From contig DATCJY010000005.1 in assembly GCA_036562565.1 (NCBI GenBank), forward strand, positions 1-14,624: 14,624 bases of DNA, read 5' to 3'. This document shows, piece by piece, positions 1 through 7,828 of the stretch; position 1 is the first letter of the stretch, and each line of letters opens with the position of its first letter. The stretch is from DATCJY01 sp036562565 (lineage in GTDB: Bacteria > Bacteroidota > Bacteroidia > Flavobacteriales_D > Sanyastnellaceae). The position numbers and the translations under genes were made by a program. The notes beneath the pieces were generated by a model. That model saw nothing but the letters and a program-made list of their open reading frames with translations, was not told the origin of the DNA and did no database searches.

Positions 1-1698
1 GATTTAATGGGTGATTTGTCAGACCTTATTCCCGGTGAGAACTACTTGGTTCGAGTAAAGAACTATTATGCTGAAGGCTATTTTGATTTCACACTTTGCT
101 TGCAAAACATTCAGCCTGCTTTGAATGATGAATGTGAGAATGCTACTGACCTGGGCACAGTAGCGGTTTATGGAGAGTGTTCACCTGTAACCATCAGAAC
201 ATTTGGTTCAACTTATGGTGGCAGTGATAACTGTGCATGGTTTGTTCCGGGCAATGATGTTTATTACACCTTCACCATGCCGGAGGATGCATCCGAATTA
301 GTTGTCGACTTACATTATCGCAGCGGTTATTATTATCTAGTGACAGAAATATTGGATGCTTGCGATGGTGAAATCATTGCTTGCAATGATGAATTATTGT
401 TCTCAGTTGAAGACCTTGAACCCGGTACCACTTACCTGTTGCGGTTCTATAATGAAGATGGTGAGTTCGGTTCCATCTTTGATTTGTGCCTTTCTACAAA
501 ACCGACAGAAGCAATCAATGCTACTTGTGAAGGTGCCATCTTGTTAGGTGATTTGTCAACCACATGTGCGGCAGTTGAGGTAAATACATTCAAATCCAAT
601 GTAATTATTGAGTCTCATTGTACAGGAAATGAGGTCCGACCTTTATGGTATTCGTTTTATTTGCCTGAAGGTGTTCAAAACATCAGCTACAGCATGAATG
701 CTTTTTCCGGAAGTTCCGATTTGATGTTGGAGCTTTGGGATGAGTGCGGTGGTGAGATGCTATACTGTTTCGATTCTGAAGAAGGAGTTATCTCCGGTTT
801 GGAGAGTGATCGTACTTATCTCGTTTGCACTTATTCATATAATGGTTATTACCACAGCATTTTTGAACTTTGTATAAAGTTTGGGCCTGAGGCTCCTGTG
901 AACGACCAATGTACGAATGCCCTGCCTATCCCTAATATTCCTGATGACGGCTCTTGTGTTTTGGTTACCGGAACTACTGCCGGCAGCTCTAATGAAGATA
1001 ATCTCGAAACTTGTTACTATACTCCGAATAACGATGTATGGTATGAATTTACAGTTCCTACCGGATACAATGCAATATACTACAGTGTAATAACCGAGAA
1101 CTATTGGGATTATGTGGGGCTTCAATTGTTTGAGTCATGTGATACTCCCGCTGAGAACGATTGTAACTTCGATTTCAACGGTGTATTTGATAACCTTGAA
1201 GAGGGGCAGACCTATTTGCTCCGTTTGTTCTCTGATTCATATGATTTATACGTCAACTATGAATTGTGCCTCTCTGTATTTACGGAATTGGTAAATGACG
1301 ACATCTGTGATGCGGTATTGCTGAACGTTAATTCAACCTGTGAAGTAGAAACCTATCACAACATTGGTGCTACGGATCAGGAGGATATTGATTATCCGTA
1401 CTGTGGTTATTACATGGGCAACGATGTTTGGTTCAAAGTAGTGGTGCCGGAAAGTGGAGCGCTTGACATCAAAACCACTGATTTGGGTATTGGTGATGCA
1501 ACAATGACTGTTTATCAGGCAAGCAGTTGCGATGATGTCTTGGAGGAAGTGGATTGTAATGATGACTCTGAGGACTATTATGATTATTATATGCCACGCT
1601 TAGAGCTGTATGACCTCACACCGGGTGATACCTTGTTCATTCGTGTATATGGTTACAATGATGCTATTGGTTACTTCGGAATTTGTGTGAGTGAGCCA
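1..1698 (+). repeat. Tandem ~130-residue Cys-containing beta repeats in the first secreted protein
   Basis: One partial and four complete protein repeats are encoded in tandem. Repeat starts (the N of N(D/A)xCxxA) fall at bases 124, 517, 901 and 1294, giving units of 131, 128 and 131 codons, with the last running to about base 1698. Each unit has a central GNDVxYxF or equivalent, then a LxxGxTY(L)LR motif and a terminal (F/Y)xLC(L/I). The units are diverged at the residue level, so they are old duplications rather than recent DNA copies. The pattern resembles pre-peptidase C-terminal-like beta sandwiches of secreted bacterial proteins; that assignment is from memory of the fold pattern and is unconfirmed. 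Confidence 0.75.
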
Positions 1699-2673
1699 TG
1701 TACTTATCCATATGATTTCGAAATGGAAGTGACCAATAATTCGGTGGATATCGTATGGTCCTTTGATGAAGAAGGCGCGGAATTTAACTGGGAGTTGCGT
1801 ACAGAAGGTATGGGCGGAACAGGTGATTTTGGCCTTGTGACCAGCGGTACTACTGCTGCAGGTGATACCATAATTACCATTTCAGATTTGAACTACGAGT
1901 CCATTTATTACTTCTTTGTTCAAACATCTTGTTTCAATGAGTGGTCCTATCCGATGTCTTTCTATTCAGGACCAATGCCGGGCTGTATGGATGAAAATGC
2001 TTGTAACTACAATCCACTAGCCGGAGAAGACGATGGCTCATGTGACTACGAACCTACCTGGTATTATCGCGATGCCGATGGAGATGGTTATGGAGACCCT
2101 GCAGAGGCCGTATTGGAATGCCATGCTCCGGAAGGTTATGTTGCAGACAACACCGATTGCGATGACAGCAACGCCAATTATTGGACCATTATTGATAACG
2201 TTATTAAAGCCACGCTACCAGCACTTGTTTGCAACAATGCCGATGAATTTGAATTGCCTATAGGTACACCTGCCGGTACTTGGTCAGGTGAAGGTGTAAC
2301 TGAAGGAGTATTGGATCCTATTCAAGTCACTCCGGGTACCTTGACCTTGACATATACTTTGAGTGAAGTAAGCCCTTGCTGGTTGAATGAATCCGTTGAA
2401 GTAAGCACTACCATCGAAGTGTGTTCAGGTGTGGAAGAGGCAAATGGTCATTCAATTGCCATCTATCCAACCATGGCTACGGAGTACATCACCATTCAAG
2501 GAGAAGCGCTTACAGAAGCCCTCATACTTGATATCAATGGAAAGGTAATAAAGACCGTTTCATTGCAAGGTAACAACCGTTTGAACGTAACAGATATCAC
2601 AGCAGGATTGTACTTCATCAATGTGAAGTCAGTTCACACTGCCATCACCGCCAAGTTCATTGTGGTGAAATAA
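1..2673 (+). CDS. Large secreted repeat protein with T9SS type A sorting domain, 5'-truncated by window
   Basis: The frame is open from base 1, so the first Met (base 7) is internal and the true start lies upstream. Residues here count from that Met (888 aa). Seen: the tail of one repeat (about 1-38), then four Cys-containing beta repeats starting near residues 40, 171, 299 and 430, each opening N(D/A)xCxxA and closing with a LxPGxTYLLR...FxLCL-like pattern. An Fn3-like domain follows (566-655), then a GCMDENACNYNP motif (659-682), a DADGDGYG...DCDD Ca-binding-like stretch (about 685-726), a GTWSGEGV beta domain (about 757-806), and a C-terminal domain (about 812-888) with IYPTMATEYI, DINGKVI and GLYFINV. 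That last pattern is the type A (Por) sorting signal of T9SS cargo in Bacteroidota. Inference: exported through the outer membrane and surface-attached or released, perhaps adhesive. No catalytic motif is visible. A strong terminator follows the stop. The domain calls are firm, the function unknown. Confidence 0.9.
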   Translation, partial: DLMGDLSDLIPGENYLVRVKNYYAEGYFDFTLCLQNIQPALNDECENATDLGTVAVYGECSPVTIRTFGSTYGGSDNCAWFVPGNDVYYTFTMPEDASELVVDLHYRSGYYYLVTEILDACDGEIIACNDELLFSVEDLEPGTTYLLRFYNEDGEFGSIFDLCLSTKPTEAINATCEGAILLGDLSTTCAAVEVNTFKSNVIIESHCTGNEVRPLWYSFYLPEGVQNISYSMNAFSGSSDLMLELWDECGGEMLYCFDSEEGVISGLESDRTYLVCTYSYNGYYHSIFELCIKFGPEAPVNDQCTNALPIPNIPDDGSCVLVTGTTAGSSNEDNLETCYYTPNNDVWYEFTVPTGYNAIYYSVITENYWDYVGLQLFESCDTPAENDCNFDFNGVFDNLEEGQTYLLRLFSDSYDLYVNYELCLSVFTELVNDDICDAVLLNVNSTCEVETYHNIGATDQEDIDYPYCGYYMGNDVWFKVVVPESGALDIKTTDLGIGDATMTVYQASSCDDVLEEVDCNDDSEDYYDYYMPRLELYDLTPGDTLFIRVYGYNDAIGYFGICVSEPCTYPYDFEMEVTNNSVDIVWSFDEEGAEFNWELRTEGMGGTGDFGLVTSGTTAAGDTIITISDLNYESIYYFFVQTSCFNEWSYPMSFYSGPMPGCMDENACNYNPLAGEDDGSCDYEPTWYYRDADGDGYGDPAEAVLECHAPEGYVADNTDCDDSNANYWTIIDNVIKATLPALVCNNADEFELPIGTPAGTWSGEGVTEGVLDPIQVTPGTLTLTYTLSEVSPCWLNESVEVSTTIEVCSGVEEANGHSIAIYPTMATEYITIQGEALTEALILDINGKVIKTVSLQGNNRLNVTDITAGLYFINVKSVHTAITAKFIVVK

Positions 2674-2695
2674 TTGAAAAGGTTTGTAAGATGAT

Positions 2696-2727
2696 AAAGG
2701 GCTGTGAGCACTCACAGCCCTTTTTTT
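2696..2727 (+). terminator. Rho-independent terminator after the first secreted protein
   Basis: A perfect 13-bp inverted repeat (AAAGGGCTGTGAG at 2696-2708, CTCACAGCCCTTT at 2711-2723) runs into an uninterrupted T tract at 2721-2727, starting 22 bases after the stop codon at 2671-2673. The nominal 2-nt loop means the innermost pairs would open in practice. It separates the secreted-protein transcript from the downstream Nudix gene. Confidence 0.9.
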
Positions 2728-2752
2728 ATGTCATCCGGTGGTTGGTACTTCG

Positions 2753-2760
2753 TAATTTCG
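2753..2760 (+). promoter_or_regulatory. Possible Bacteroidota -7 box of the Nudix gene
   Basis: TAATTTCG matches the Bacteroidota -7 pattern TAnnTTTG with one mismatch and lies just downstream of the terminator and 5 bases before the chosen ATG at 2766. I do not see a clear TTTG-type -33 element at the expected distance. If it is real, transcription would begin at or next to the start codon, giving a leaderless or nearly leaderless mRNA. This is inference from pattern only. Confidence 0.35.
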
Positions 2761-2765
2761 GAACG

Positions 2766-3362
2766 ATGAAATTTAAGATTCACAACCTCAATCGCCAATA
2801 TGATGGCTTCATGAAGATAGATATCATGGATGTGGAGTACGATCGCTTCAATGGAGAAACAATTCGTGCTACACGAGAAATTATGGAGCGCGGTGATGGT
2901 GTTGCAGTATTGCTTTACGAATCGGAATCGGCAAGTATCTTGTTCACGCGGCAGTTTCGCATTCCCACTGCAGAGCGCGATATCATGGAAGGCTATGAAG
3001 ATGCCGGTTGGCTGCTGGAGCTTCCCGCAGGCAGTTTCCAATTGGGAAATGAAGAACCACGCGATGCCGCTGTGCGTGAAGTAGAGGAAGAGCTGGGGTA
3101 TCATGTACATGACTTGCAGCATGTCTATACTTTCTATGTGTCACCGGGTAGTTGCTCTGAGCGTATTCATCTTTTTTATGCAACAGTATCAGCATCCCAA
3201 AAACGCTCTCAAGGAGGTGGTTTAGTAGAAGAACAGGAGGATATTCAAATGATCAAGCTTCCAGTTTCTGAAATTGATAACCTCATTGCCAATGGCACCA
3301 TTCGCGATGCAAAAACCATGATAGGATGGATGTGGTGGAAGCTACATCAGCAACGAGGTTAA
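2766..3362 (+). CDS. nudK: NudK-type Nudix nucleoside diphosphate-sugar hydrolase
   Basis: 198 aa from ATG 2766. A longer frame opens at 2691, but that start is upstream of the terminator hairpin and adds residues unlike the family, so it is rejected. The protein follows E. coli NudK (GDP-mannose/ADP-ribose-type pyrophosphatase, Mg-dependent) along its length: ERGDGVAVLLY (41-51), TRQFRIPT (61-68), LPAG (86-89), the Nudix helix ending REVEEELGY (104-112) with metal-ligand glutamates E105, E108 and E109, YVSPGSCSERIHLFYA (124-139), a GGG-x-VEEQEDI stretch (150-160) and IRDAKT (179-184). The loop between G89 and E96 is one residue longer than the canonical Nudix box, a region that is also irregular in NudK itself. 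It is probably cytosolic and hydrolyses a nucleoside diphosphate sugar; GDP-mannose and ADP-ribose cannot be told apart from sequence alone. It appears monocistronic. Confidence 0.88.
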   Translation: MKFKIHNLNRQYDGFMKIDIMDVEYDRFNGETIRATREIMERGDGVAVLLYESESASILFTRQFRIPTAERDIMEGYEDAGWLLELPAGSFQLGNEEPRDAAVREVEEELGYHVHDLQHVYTFYVSPGSCSERIHLFYATVSASQKRSQGGGLVEEQEDIQMIKLPVSEIDNLIANGTIRDAKTMIGWMWWKLHQQRG

Positions 3363-3404
3363 TACTCCAATGAATCGCTCAATTTGCACTTTGCAGTGAT
3401 TGCC

Positions 3405-3422
3405 TTCCCCAATTGTGGGGAA
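3405..3422 (+). other. Perfect 7-bp hairpin downstream of nudK
   Basis: TTCCCCA (3405-3411), loop ATTG, TGGGGAA (3416-3422), 42 bases after the nudK stop. No T run follows on either strand, so it is not a canonical intrinsic terminator. It may stabilise the 3' end of the nudK mRNA or be chance. Confidence 0.4.
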
Positions 3423-3643
3423 AACTCCTATTATTCGTTTGATCCAAATTAGATTAGCAGGGTTGTGCAGAAGTGTGTTGGAGGTGATATGAAAAGCAAC
3501 TTAACACCGCATATTTCTATCATAACCAAGAACAGCTAAAAACTACCCTGAATTCCATTCAGTAAATTGTAATGAATGGTTTATACCCTGAAGCCCAAGT
3601 TGAGATAGTGGTTAATAATCTATCGTCAACCTTTAAACTAAAT

Positions 3644-3650
3644 AGAAAGG
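3644..3650 (+). promoter_or_regulatory. Ribosome binding site AGAAAGG for the IgGFc-type protein
   Basis: AGAAAGG lies 6 bases before ATG 3657. Its spacing supports that start, which also gives a complete signal peptide. Confidence 0.5.
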
Positions 3651-3656
3651 CGGATA

Positions 3657-6600
3657 ATGAAGTCTATCCAAATTAAGAGAAGCATCGGTTGTTTTTTCCA
3701 TCCGTCTTCTTTCCTGCATTCATATTTATGCATGATGCTATGCGTGTTGCTGCATCAAGCCAAAGCTCAAACCGATACTGAGTTTTGGTTTGTGGCACCG
3801 GATGTATCGGTGGGCAACCAGGCATTTGATACACCTATTGTATTGCGTATTACTACACTCAGTGAGCCAAGTGTGGTAACAATTTCTCAACCGGCCAATC
3901 CCTCTTTTACGCCCATTGTTACCAACATTGCAGCGAATAGTACTTCTACAGTCAATTTGACCCCTTTTCTCAATCAAATAGAAAATGCGCCTTACAATAC
4001 AGTGCTCAATACCGGTTTGCATATTACCTCCACAGCTGATGTGAGCGTGTATTATGAAGTGGTGAGCGGGCAGTGCAATTGTAATCCGGAAATTTTTGCT
4101 TTGAAGGGAGCGAATGCATTGGGTACGGACTTCTATGTCCCATTTCAGAATTTCTTTAGTAATGGGAGTACTTATAATCCTGTTCCTTACGCTGCTATCA
4201 ACATTGTAGCCACTGAAAACAATACCAACGTTACCATCACACCAACGCAGGCGCTTTTGGGGCATCCTGCTGGAGTGCCATTCACCATAACATTGAATCA
4301 GGGTCAAACATGGGCAGGTAGAGCAGTGACTCAAGCAGCAGGGGCACACCCAAGCGGCACTTTTGTTACATCCGATAAGCCTATTGCGATTACCATGTCG
4401 GATGATTTGGTATATGGTGGTTCATACGGAACGTGTGCTGACTTGCTCGGTGATCAGATTGTGCCAACTTGGCGAGTCGGCTCGGAGTATATCATTATGA
4501 AGGGCAGTCTCAATGGTCCTGACAAAATTTTTGTTGTCGGCACTCAAAATGGAACTTCCCTAACTCTGGGGGGAGTGAGTAGTGGTACAGTCAATGCCGG
4601 TCAAACGGTGACGTTTGATCTAACTACTCCTTCGGTATATCTGCAGGCATCCGCTCCCGTGTATGTATTGCACATATCTGGATTTGGCTGCGAGTTGGGT
4701 GGTGCCATCTTGCCACCTATCCATTGTACAGGTTCTTATCAATTAGGCTTTACGCGTTCTACCAATGAGCAATTTGCGTTGAACCTCATGACACAGGCCG
4801 GTAATGAAGGAGGATTTTTACTAAATGGCAATGCATCGCTCATTCCGGCATCTGCCTTTAGTCCGGTACCTAATACCAATGGCGAATGGGTAGCTGCTCA
4901 AATTTATCTCAGTACTGCACAGGTACCGCAAGGAAGTGGTAATTTGATTTCTAATTCTCTGGGTCTTTTTCACATGGGAATCATTCATGGTACGCCCAGT
5001 GGTGGAACACGCTATGGGTACTTCTCAGGTTTCAATGTGGTTGAAACACCCATAATCGTTAGCAGTGAAAACGTGTGCGAAGGGCAAGCGCTCTCATTGA
5101 TTGCAGAAACGGTACCCGGAGCACAAGTTACTTGGACAGGGCCGAACGGCTACACTGCAACAGGAACCAACCAAGTAATACCACAAGCCAATGCAACACA
5201 TTCGGGAACTTATAACGCAGTTGCTACGATGGGAGCATGTGGTAGCAACCCTGCAAGTATCACGGTTGCCGTGAATGATTGCAGTCATGTAATCAACCAC
5301 TATACAGCAGTAACAGGTTTCGACCCTTGTACAAACAGCATTCTCGTTGAAGCCCCCGAGTATTTCGCTAATGCAACACGAGCACTGATTATTCAAATGA
5401 AGGGCGCTGAAATAGATGATTCAGATAGTCCAGCGTTTGGAGATATAACCGATTGGTCAACTGCAGGGAAGTATGAATTTGTGAACATTACGGGAGTGGA
5501 AGGCAATGCCATAACCGTTGAAAATACACTGCTAAATACTTATGATGTAGGTGGTGCAGTACAATTGATCACGGTGCCTCAATACACCAATCTGACGGTC
5601 ACCGAACCCATCATAGCACAACTTTGGAATGGCAGCACGGGCGGTGTAATTGTGATGGAGGTGATTGGCACGCTGACCTTGCAAGCCGATATCAATGCCG
5701 ATGGTCAAGGTTTTAGAGGTGGAGACATCTCACTATCGCACTATTCCGGTTGTTCCTCAATGGGATATGTGTATGATTACGAATCAGGTTTAGGCGGAAG
5801 AAAAGGTGAAGGCATCGCTCATTACCTCACCGGTGCAGACGCAGGCAGAGGCAAGCAAGCCAATGGAGGTGGAGGAGGAAATCACGTCAATGCCGGAGGT
5901 GGAGGCGGCTCCAATGGCGGTGCTGGTGGAACCGGGGGCAACCAATGGTCAGGTTGTCCCACGATTGATATCGGTGGAAGAGGCGGACAAACGATTGTTT
6001 ATAACGCAGCTGATGCTCGTGTATTCATGGGCGGAGGTGGAGGTGGTGGTCATCAAAATGATGGCATTGAAGTAGGTACTTCCGGTGCTGCTGGAGGTGG
6101 TATCATCATGATTAAAGCAGGAAGTATTGCAGTACAAGGAGGTTCAATCAACAGCAATGGAGCACATGTATCCACCATAGCTGCCAATGATGGCTCAGGT
6201 GGTGGAGGTGCCGGTGGAAGTGTGCTCATCGATTGCCCTTCTATTTCGGGTACGCTCCCTGTTCGTGTTAGGGGAGGCAATGGTGGAAGCACCAATACAA
6301 ACAATCACGGAACCGGTGGCGGTGGTGGTGGAGGAGTTGTATGGCACAGTGCGGGATTGCCGGCTTCAAGTATCAATACCGATTTGGCCGGTGGCCAAGC
6401 GGGAATTACAAGTATCAACACCAATCATGGAGCCACCGCAGGCGAACAAGGCGTGAAATTGGGTGGAGTGGTCATACCACAAAGCACTACTCCGTTTACA
6501 CCTTTGGTTCAGCCCACAATCAATATCGTTGGTGTTACATGTGAGGGGGATTCATTGAAATTGGAAGCCCAAGCTCCAAGTGCAGTCAGTTATACATGGA

Positions 6601-7757
6601 CAGGTCCGGGATGGACAGTAACAGGTGCAAGTGTCATGATACCATCGCTTGCAACAAGCAATACAGGAATGTATTATTTGACAGTAATGGATGCGAATGG
6701 ATGTACAGAGTCTGACTCTCTATCGATTCTCGTGCATCCGGTTACTCACGTCAACCTCAATGTACAAATATGTGAAGACGCCAACTATACATTGCCGGAT
6801 GGAACGGTGGTAGCTCAGTCCGGTTCATATCCCGTGGTACTCACGACCATGCAAACGCAATGCGATAGCTTGGTGACGGTAAATCTCCAAGTTACACCCG
6901 CGCAAACTTCTCATCACACTGTCTCAATATGTCAAGGAGGAAATTATACACTTCCCAATGGTACAGTTGTTTCGCAATCCGGTGAGTATGTAACGGTGAT
7001 AACAGCTCCTAATTCAGGTTGCCAGATAATCGATACCACTACAGTGTATGTGTATCCAACTTATGCCTTACAGGAAGCGGTTTCTATCTGCGAGGGAGAG
7101 ACTTATACATTACCGAATGGACAAAGTGTGTATCAAAGTGGCCATTATGATATGCACTACACTACTTCCTTGGGTGGTTGTGACAGTACGGTTACTTATT
7201 TCGTGACTGTCCATCCGGCACCGGTGGTTTCATTCACTTGGACACCGGAAGAGGTACATGCAGCGGATACCAAAGTTCAATTCATCAATGAATCACAGAA
7301 TGCAACGCAATGGCTCTGGAACTTTGGTGGTTTAGCAGTATCAAATGAACGCGAGCCAATTTTCCAGTTTCCGGAAATGATTGCAGCCGACTATCCAATT
7401 TGCTTGCATGCACATTCACAACACGATTGCATGGCTGAGTATTGTGCCACTGTTTCTATTCGTGAGAATTTGATTTTTTATTGTCCCAATGCATTTACTC
7501 CAAACGCTGATGGACTGAATGAACGATTTATTCCGGTAATCTCGGGGCATGACCCTGCTTATTACAAATTCGAGATATTTAATCGGTGGGGAGAAAAAGT
7601 ATTTGTGACCAACAATCCCGATGAAGGATGGCTCGGAGATTATTACGGTGGTGATTATTATGTAAAAGATGAGATCTACTTCTATCGGGTAGAACTAAAG
7701 GAAAAGATGACCACCGAAACCCGCGTGATTCAAGGACATATCACTGTATTGCGATGA
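3657..7757 (+). CDS. Giant adhesin-like surface protein: IgGFc-binding-type N-domain, Gly-rich core, T9SS type B sorting domain
   Basis: 1366 aa with a signal peptide (basic n-region, hydrophobic core to about residue 33, cleavage AKA37|Q38). Residues about 40-457 begin TDTEFWFVAPD and contain DKPIAITMSDD, DLLGDQIVPTWRVG and PVYVLHISGFGCELGGAILPP, resembling the IgGFc-binding N-terminal domain found in many T9SS cargo proteins. Then: Ig-like domain (about 464-540), a beta module with VPQYTNLTV (about 545-700), a Gly-rich segment (about 712-940), another Ig-like domain (about 950-1030), three 53-residue repeats (from 1036, 1089 and 1142), a PKD-like domain (about 1190-1272, with WLWNFGG) and a CHU_C/gliding-associated C-terminal domain (about 1274-1366: AFTPNADGLNERF, FEIFNRWGEKVF, GDYYVKDEIYFYRVEL). 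The last is the type B T9SS sorting signal. Inference: surface-attached, probably adhesive. The name IgGFc-binding is inherited from mucin-related proteins and does not show immunoglobulin binding. It ends at a bidirectional terminator. Confidence 0.92.
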   Translation: MKSIQIKRSIGCFFHPSSFLHSYLCMMLCVLLHQAKAQTDTEFWFVAPDVSVGNQAFDTPIVLRITTLSEPSVVTISQPANPSFTPIVTNIAANSTSTVNLTPFLNQIENAPYNTVLNTGLHITSTADVSVYYEVVSGQCNCNPEIFALKGANALGTDFYVPFQNFFSNGSTYNPVPYAAINIVATENNTNVTITPTQALLGHPAGVPFTITLNQGQTWAGRAVTQAAGAHPSGTFVTSDKPIAITMSDDLVYGGSYGTCADLLGDQIVPTWRVGSEYIIMKGSLNGPDKIFVVGTQNGTSLTLGGVSSGTVNAGQTVTFDLTTPSVYLQASAPVYVLHISGFGCELGGAILPPIHCTGSYQLGFTRSTNEQFALNLMTQAGNEGGFLLNGNASLIPASAFSPVPNTNGEWVAAQIYLSTAQVPQGSGNLISNSLGLFHMGIIHGTPSGGTRYGYFSGFNVVETPIIVSSENVCEGQALSLIAETVPGAQVTWTGPNGYTATGTNQVIPQANATHSGTYNAVATMGACGSNPASITVAVNDCSHVINHYTAVTGFDPCTNSILVEAPEYFANATRALIIQMKGAEIDDSDSPAFGDITDWSTAGKYEFVNITGVEGNAITVENTLLNTYDVGGAVQLITVPQYTNLTVTEPIIAQLWNGSTGGVIVMEVIGTLTLQADINADGQGFRGGDISLSHYSGCSSMGYVYDYESGLGGRKGEGIAHYLTGADAGRGKQANGGGGGNHVNAGGGGGSNGGAGGTGGNQWSGCPTIDIGGRGGQTIVYNAADARVFMGGGGGGGHQNDGIEVGTSGAAGGGIIMIKAGSIAVQGGSINSNGAHVSTIAANDGSGGGGAGGSVLIDCPSISGTLPVRVRGGNGGSTNTNNHGTGGGGGGGVVWHSAGLPASSINTDLAGGQAGITSINTNHGATAGEQGVKLGGVVIPQSTTPFTPLVQPTINIVGVTCEGDSLKLEAQAPSAVSYTWTGPGWTVTGASVMIPSLATSNTGMYYLTVMDANGCTESDSLSILVHPVTHVNLNVQICEDANYTLPDGTVVAQSGSYPVVLTTMQTQCDSLVTVNLQVTPAQTSHHTVSICQGGNYTLPNGTVVSQSGEYVTVITAPNSGCQIIDTTTVYVYPTYALQEAVSICEGETYTLPNGQSVYQSGHYDMHYTTSLGGCDSTVTYFVTVHPAPVVSFTWTPEEVHAADTKVQFINESQNATQWLWNFGGLAVSNEREPIFQFPEMIAADYPICLHAHSQHDCMAEYCATVSIRENLIFYCPNAFTPNADGLNERFIPVISGHDPAYYKFEIFNRWGEKVFVTNNPDEGWLGDYYGGDYYVKDEIYFYRVELKEKMTTETRVIQGHITVLR
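5791..6475 (+). other. Glycine-rich coding segment inside the IgGFc-type protein
   Basis: About 228 codons in which Gly (GGA/GGT-rich) dominates, including runs of five to eight glycines such as GGGGGGG near 6030-6050 and 6316-6335, spaced by short Asn/His/Ser-containing spacers. Two aliphatic beta-like strands (GGIIMIKAGSIAV near 6100-6135 and GSVLIDC near 6218-6238) recur among the glycines, which suggests a repeated beta fold with long Gly loops rather than pure disorder. The antisense strand gives proline-rich shadow frames here that are not genes. Confidence 0.8.
6762..7238 (+). repeat. Three exact-period 159-bp (53-codon) repeats
   Basis: Units starting at 6762, 6921 and 7080 each encode (V)xICxGxxYTLPxGxxVxQSGxY...T...GC(D/Q)...V. 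The Cys codons fall at 6771, 6930 and 7089, so the spacing is exactly 159 bp twice, with no indels. Protein conservation is higher than DNA conservation, so these are established protein repeats of a type common in T9SS cargo. Confidence 0.85.
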
Positions 7758-7782
7758 TTCCATCAGAGAAAATTAGTAATAA

Positions 7783-7810
7783 AAAAGGCTTGGGTTTCCC
7801 CAAGCCTTTT
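7783..7810. terminator. Bidirectional intrinsic terminator between convergent secreted-protein genes
   Basis: AAAAGGCTTGGG (7783-7794), loop TTTC, CCCAAGCCTTTT (7799-7810): a 12-bp perfect stem, 25 bases after the + strand stop and 18 bases beyond the - strand stop. On the minus strand the stem is followed by TTTTTTATTA, so it can stop transcripts from both sides. Confidence 0.9.
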
Positions 7811-7828
7811 CCATTTCGATTATGTATT

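Larger units (their letters stand above)
3363..3656 (+). other. Gene-free region between the Nudix gene and the IgGFc-type protein
   Basis: 294 bases with no convincing gene. It holds a TTCCCCA-ATTG-TGGGGAA hairpin (3405-3422), a CCATTCA...TGAATGG inverted repeat with an 11-base loop (3555-3579), and a 16-codon reading frame (3489-3539) preceded by GGAGGTGAT, a full match to the 16S anti-Shine-Dalgarno. The promoter of the downstream gene should lie here, but I find no good TTTG/TAnnTTTG pair. A TTG-N18-TATCG arrangement at about 3600-3625 is a weak candidate. Confidence 0.5.

Noticed and set aside
2691..2765. Upstream Met at 2691 as start of the Nudix gene
   Set aside because: It lies before and within the perfect terminator hairpin, and the 25 extra residues have no match to NudK. 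The protein aligns from Met at 2766.
3405..3422. Hairpin after nudK as an intrinsic terminator
   Set aside because: No T run follows on either strand, so it was kept only as a hairpin of unknown role.
6053..6304. Minus-strand proline-rich reading frame
   Set aside because: It is the antisense shadow of the Gly-rich codons (GGN read backwards as NCC). There is no start context and no independent coding signal.
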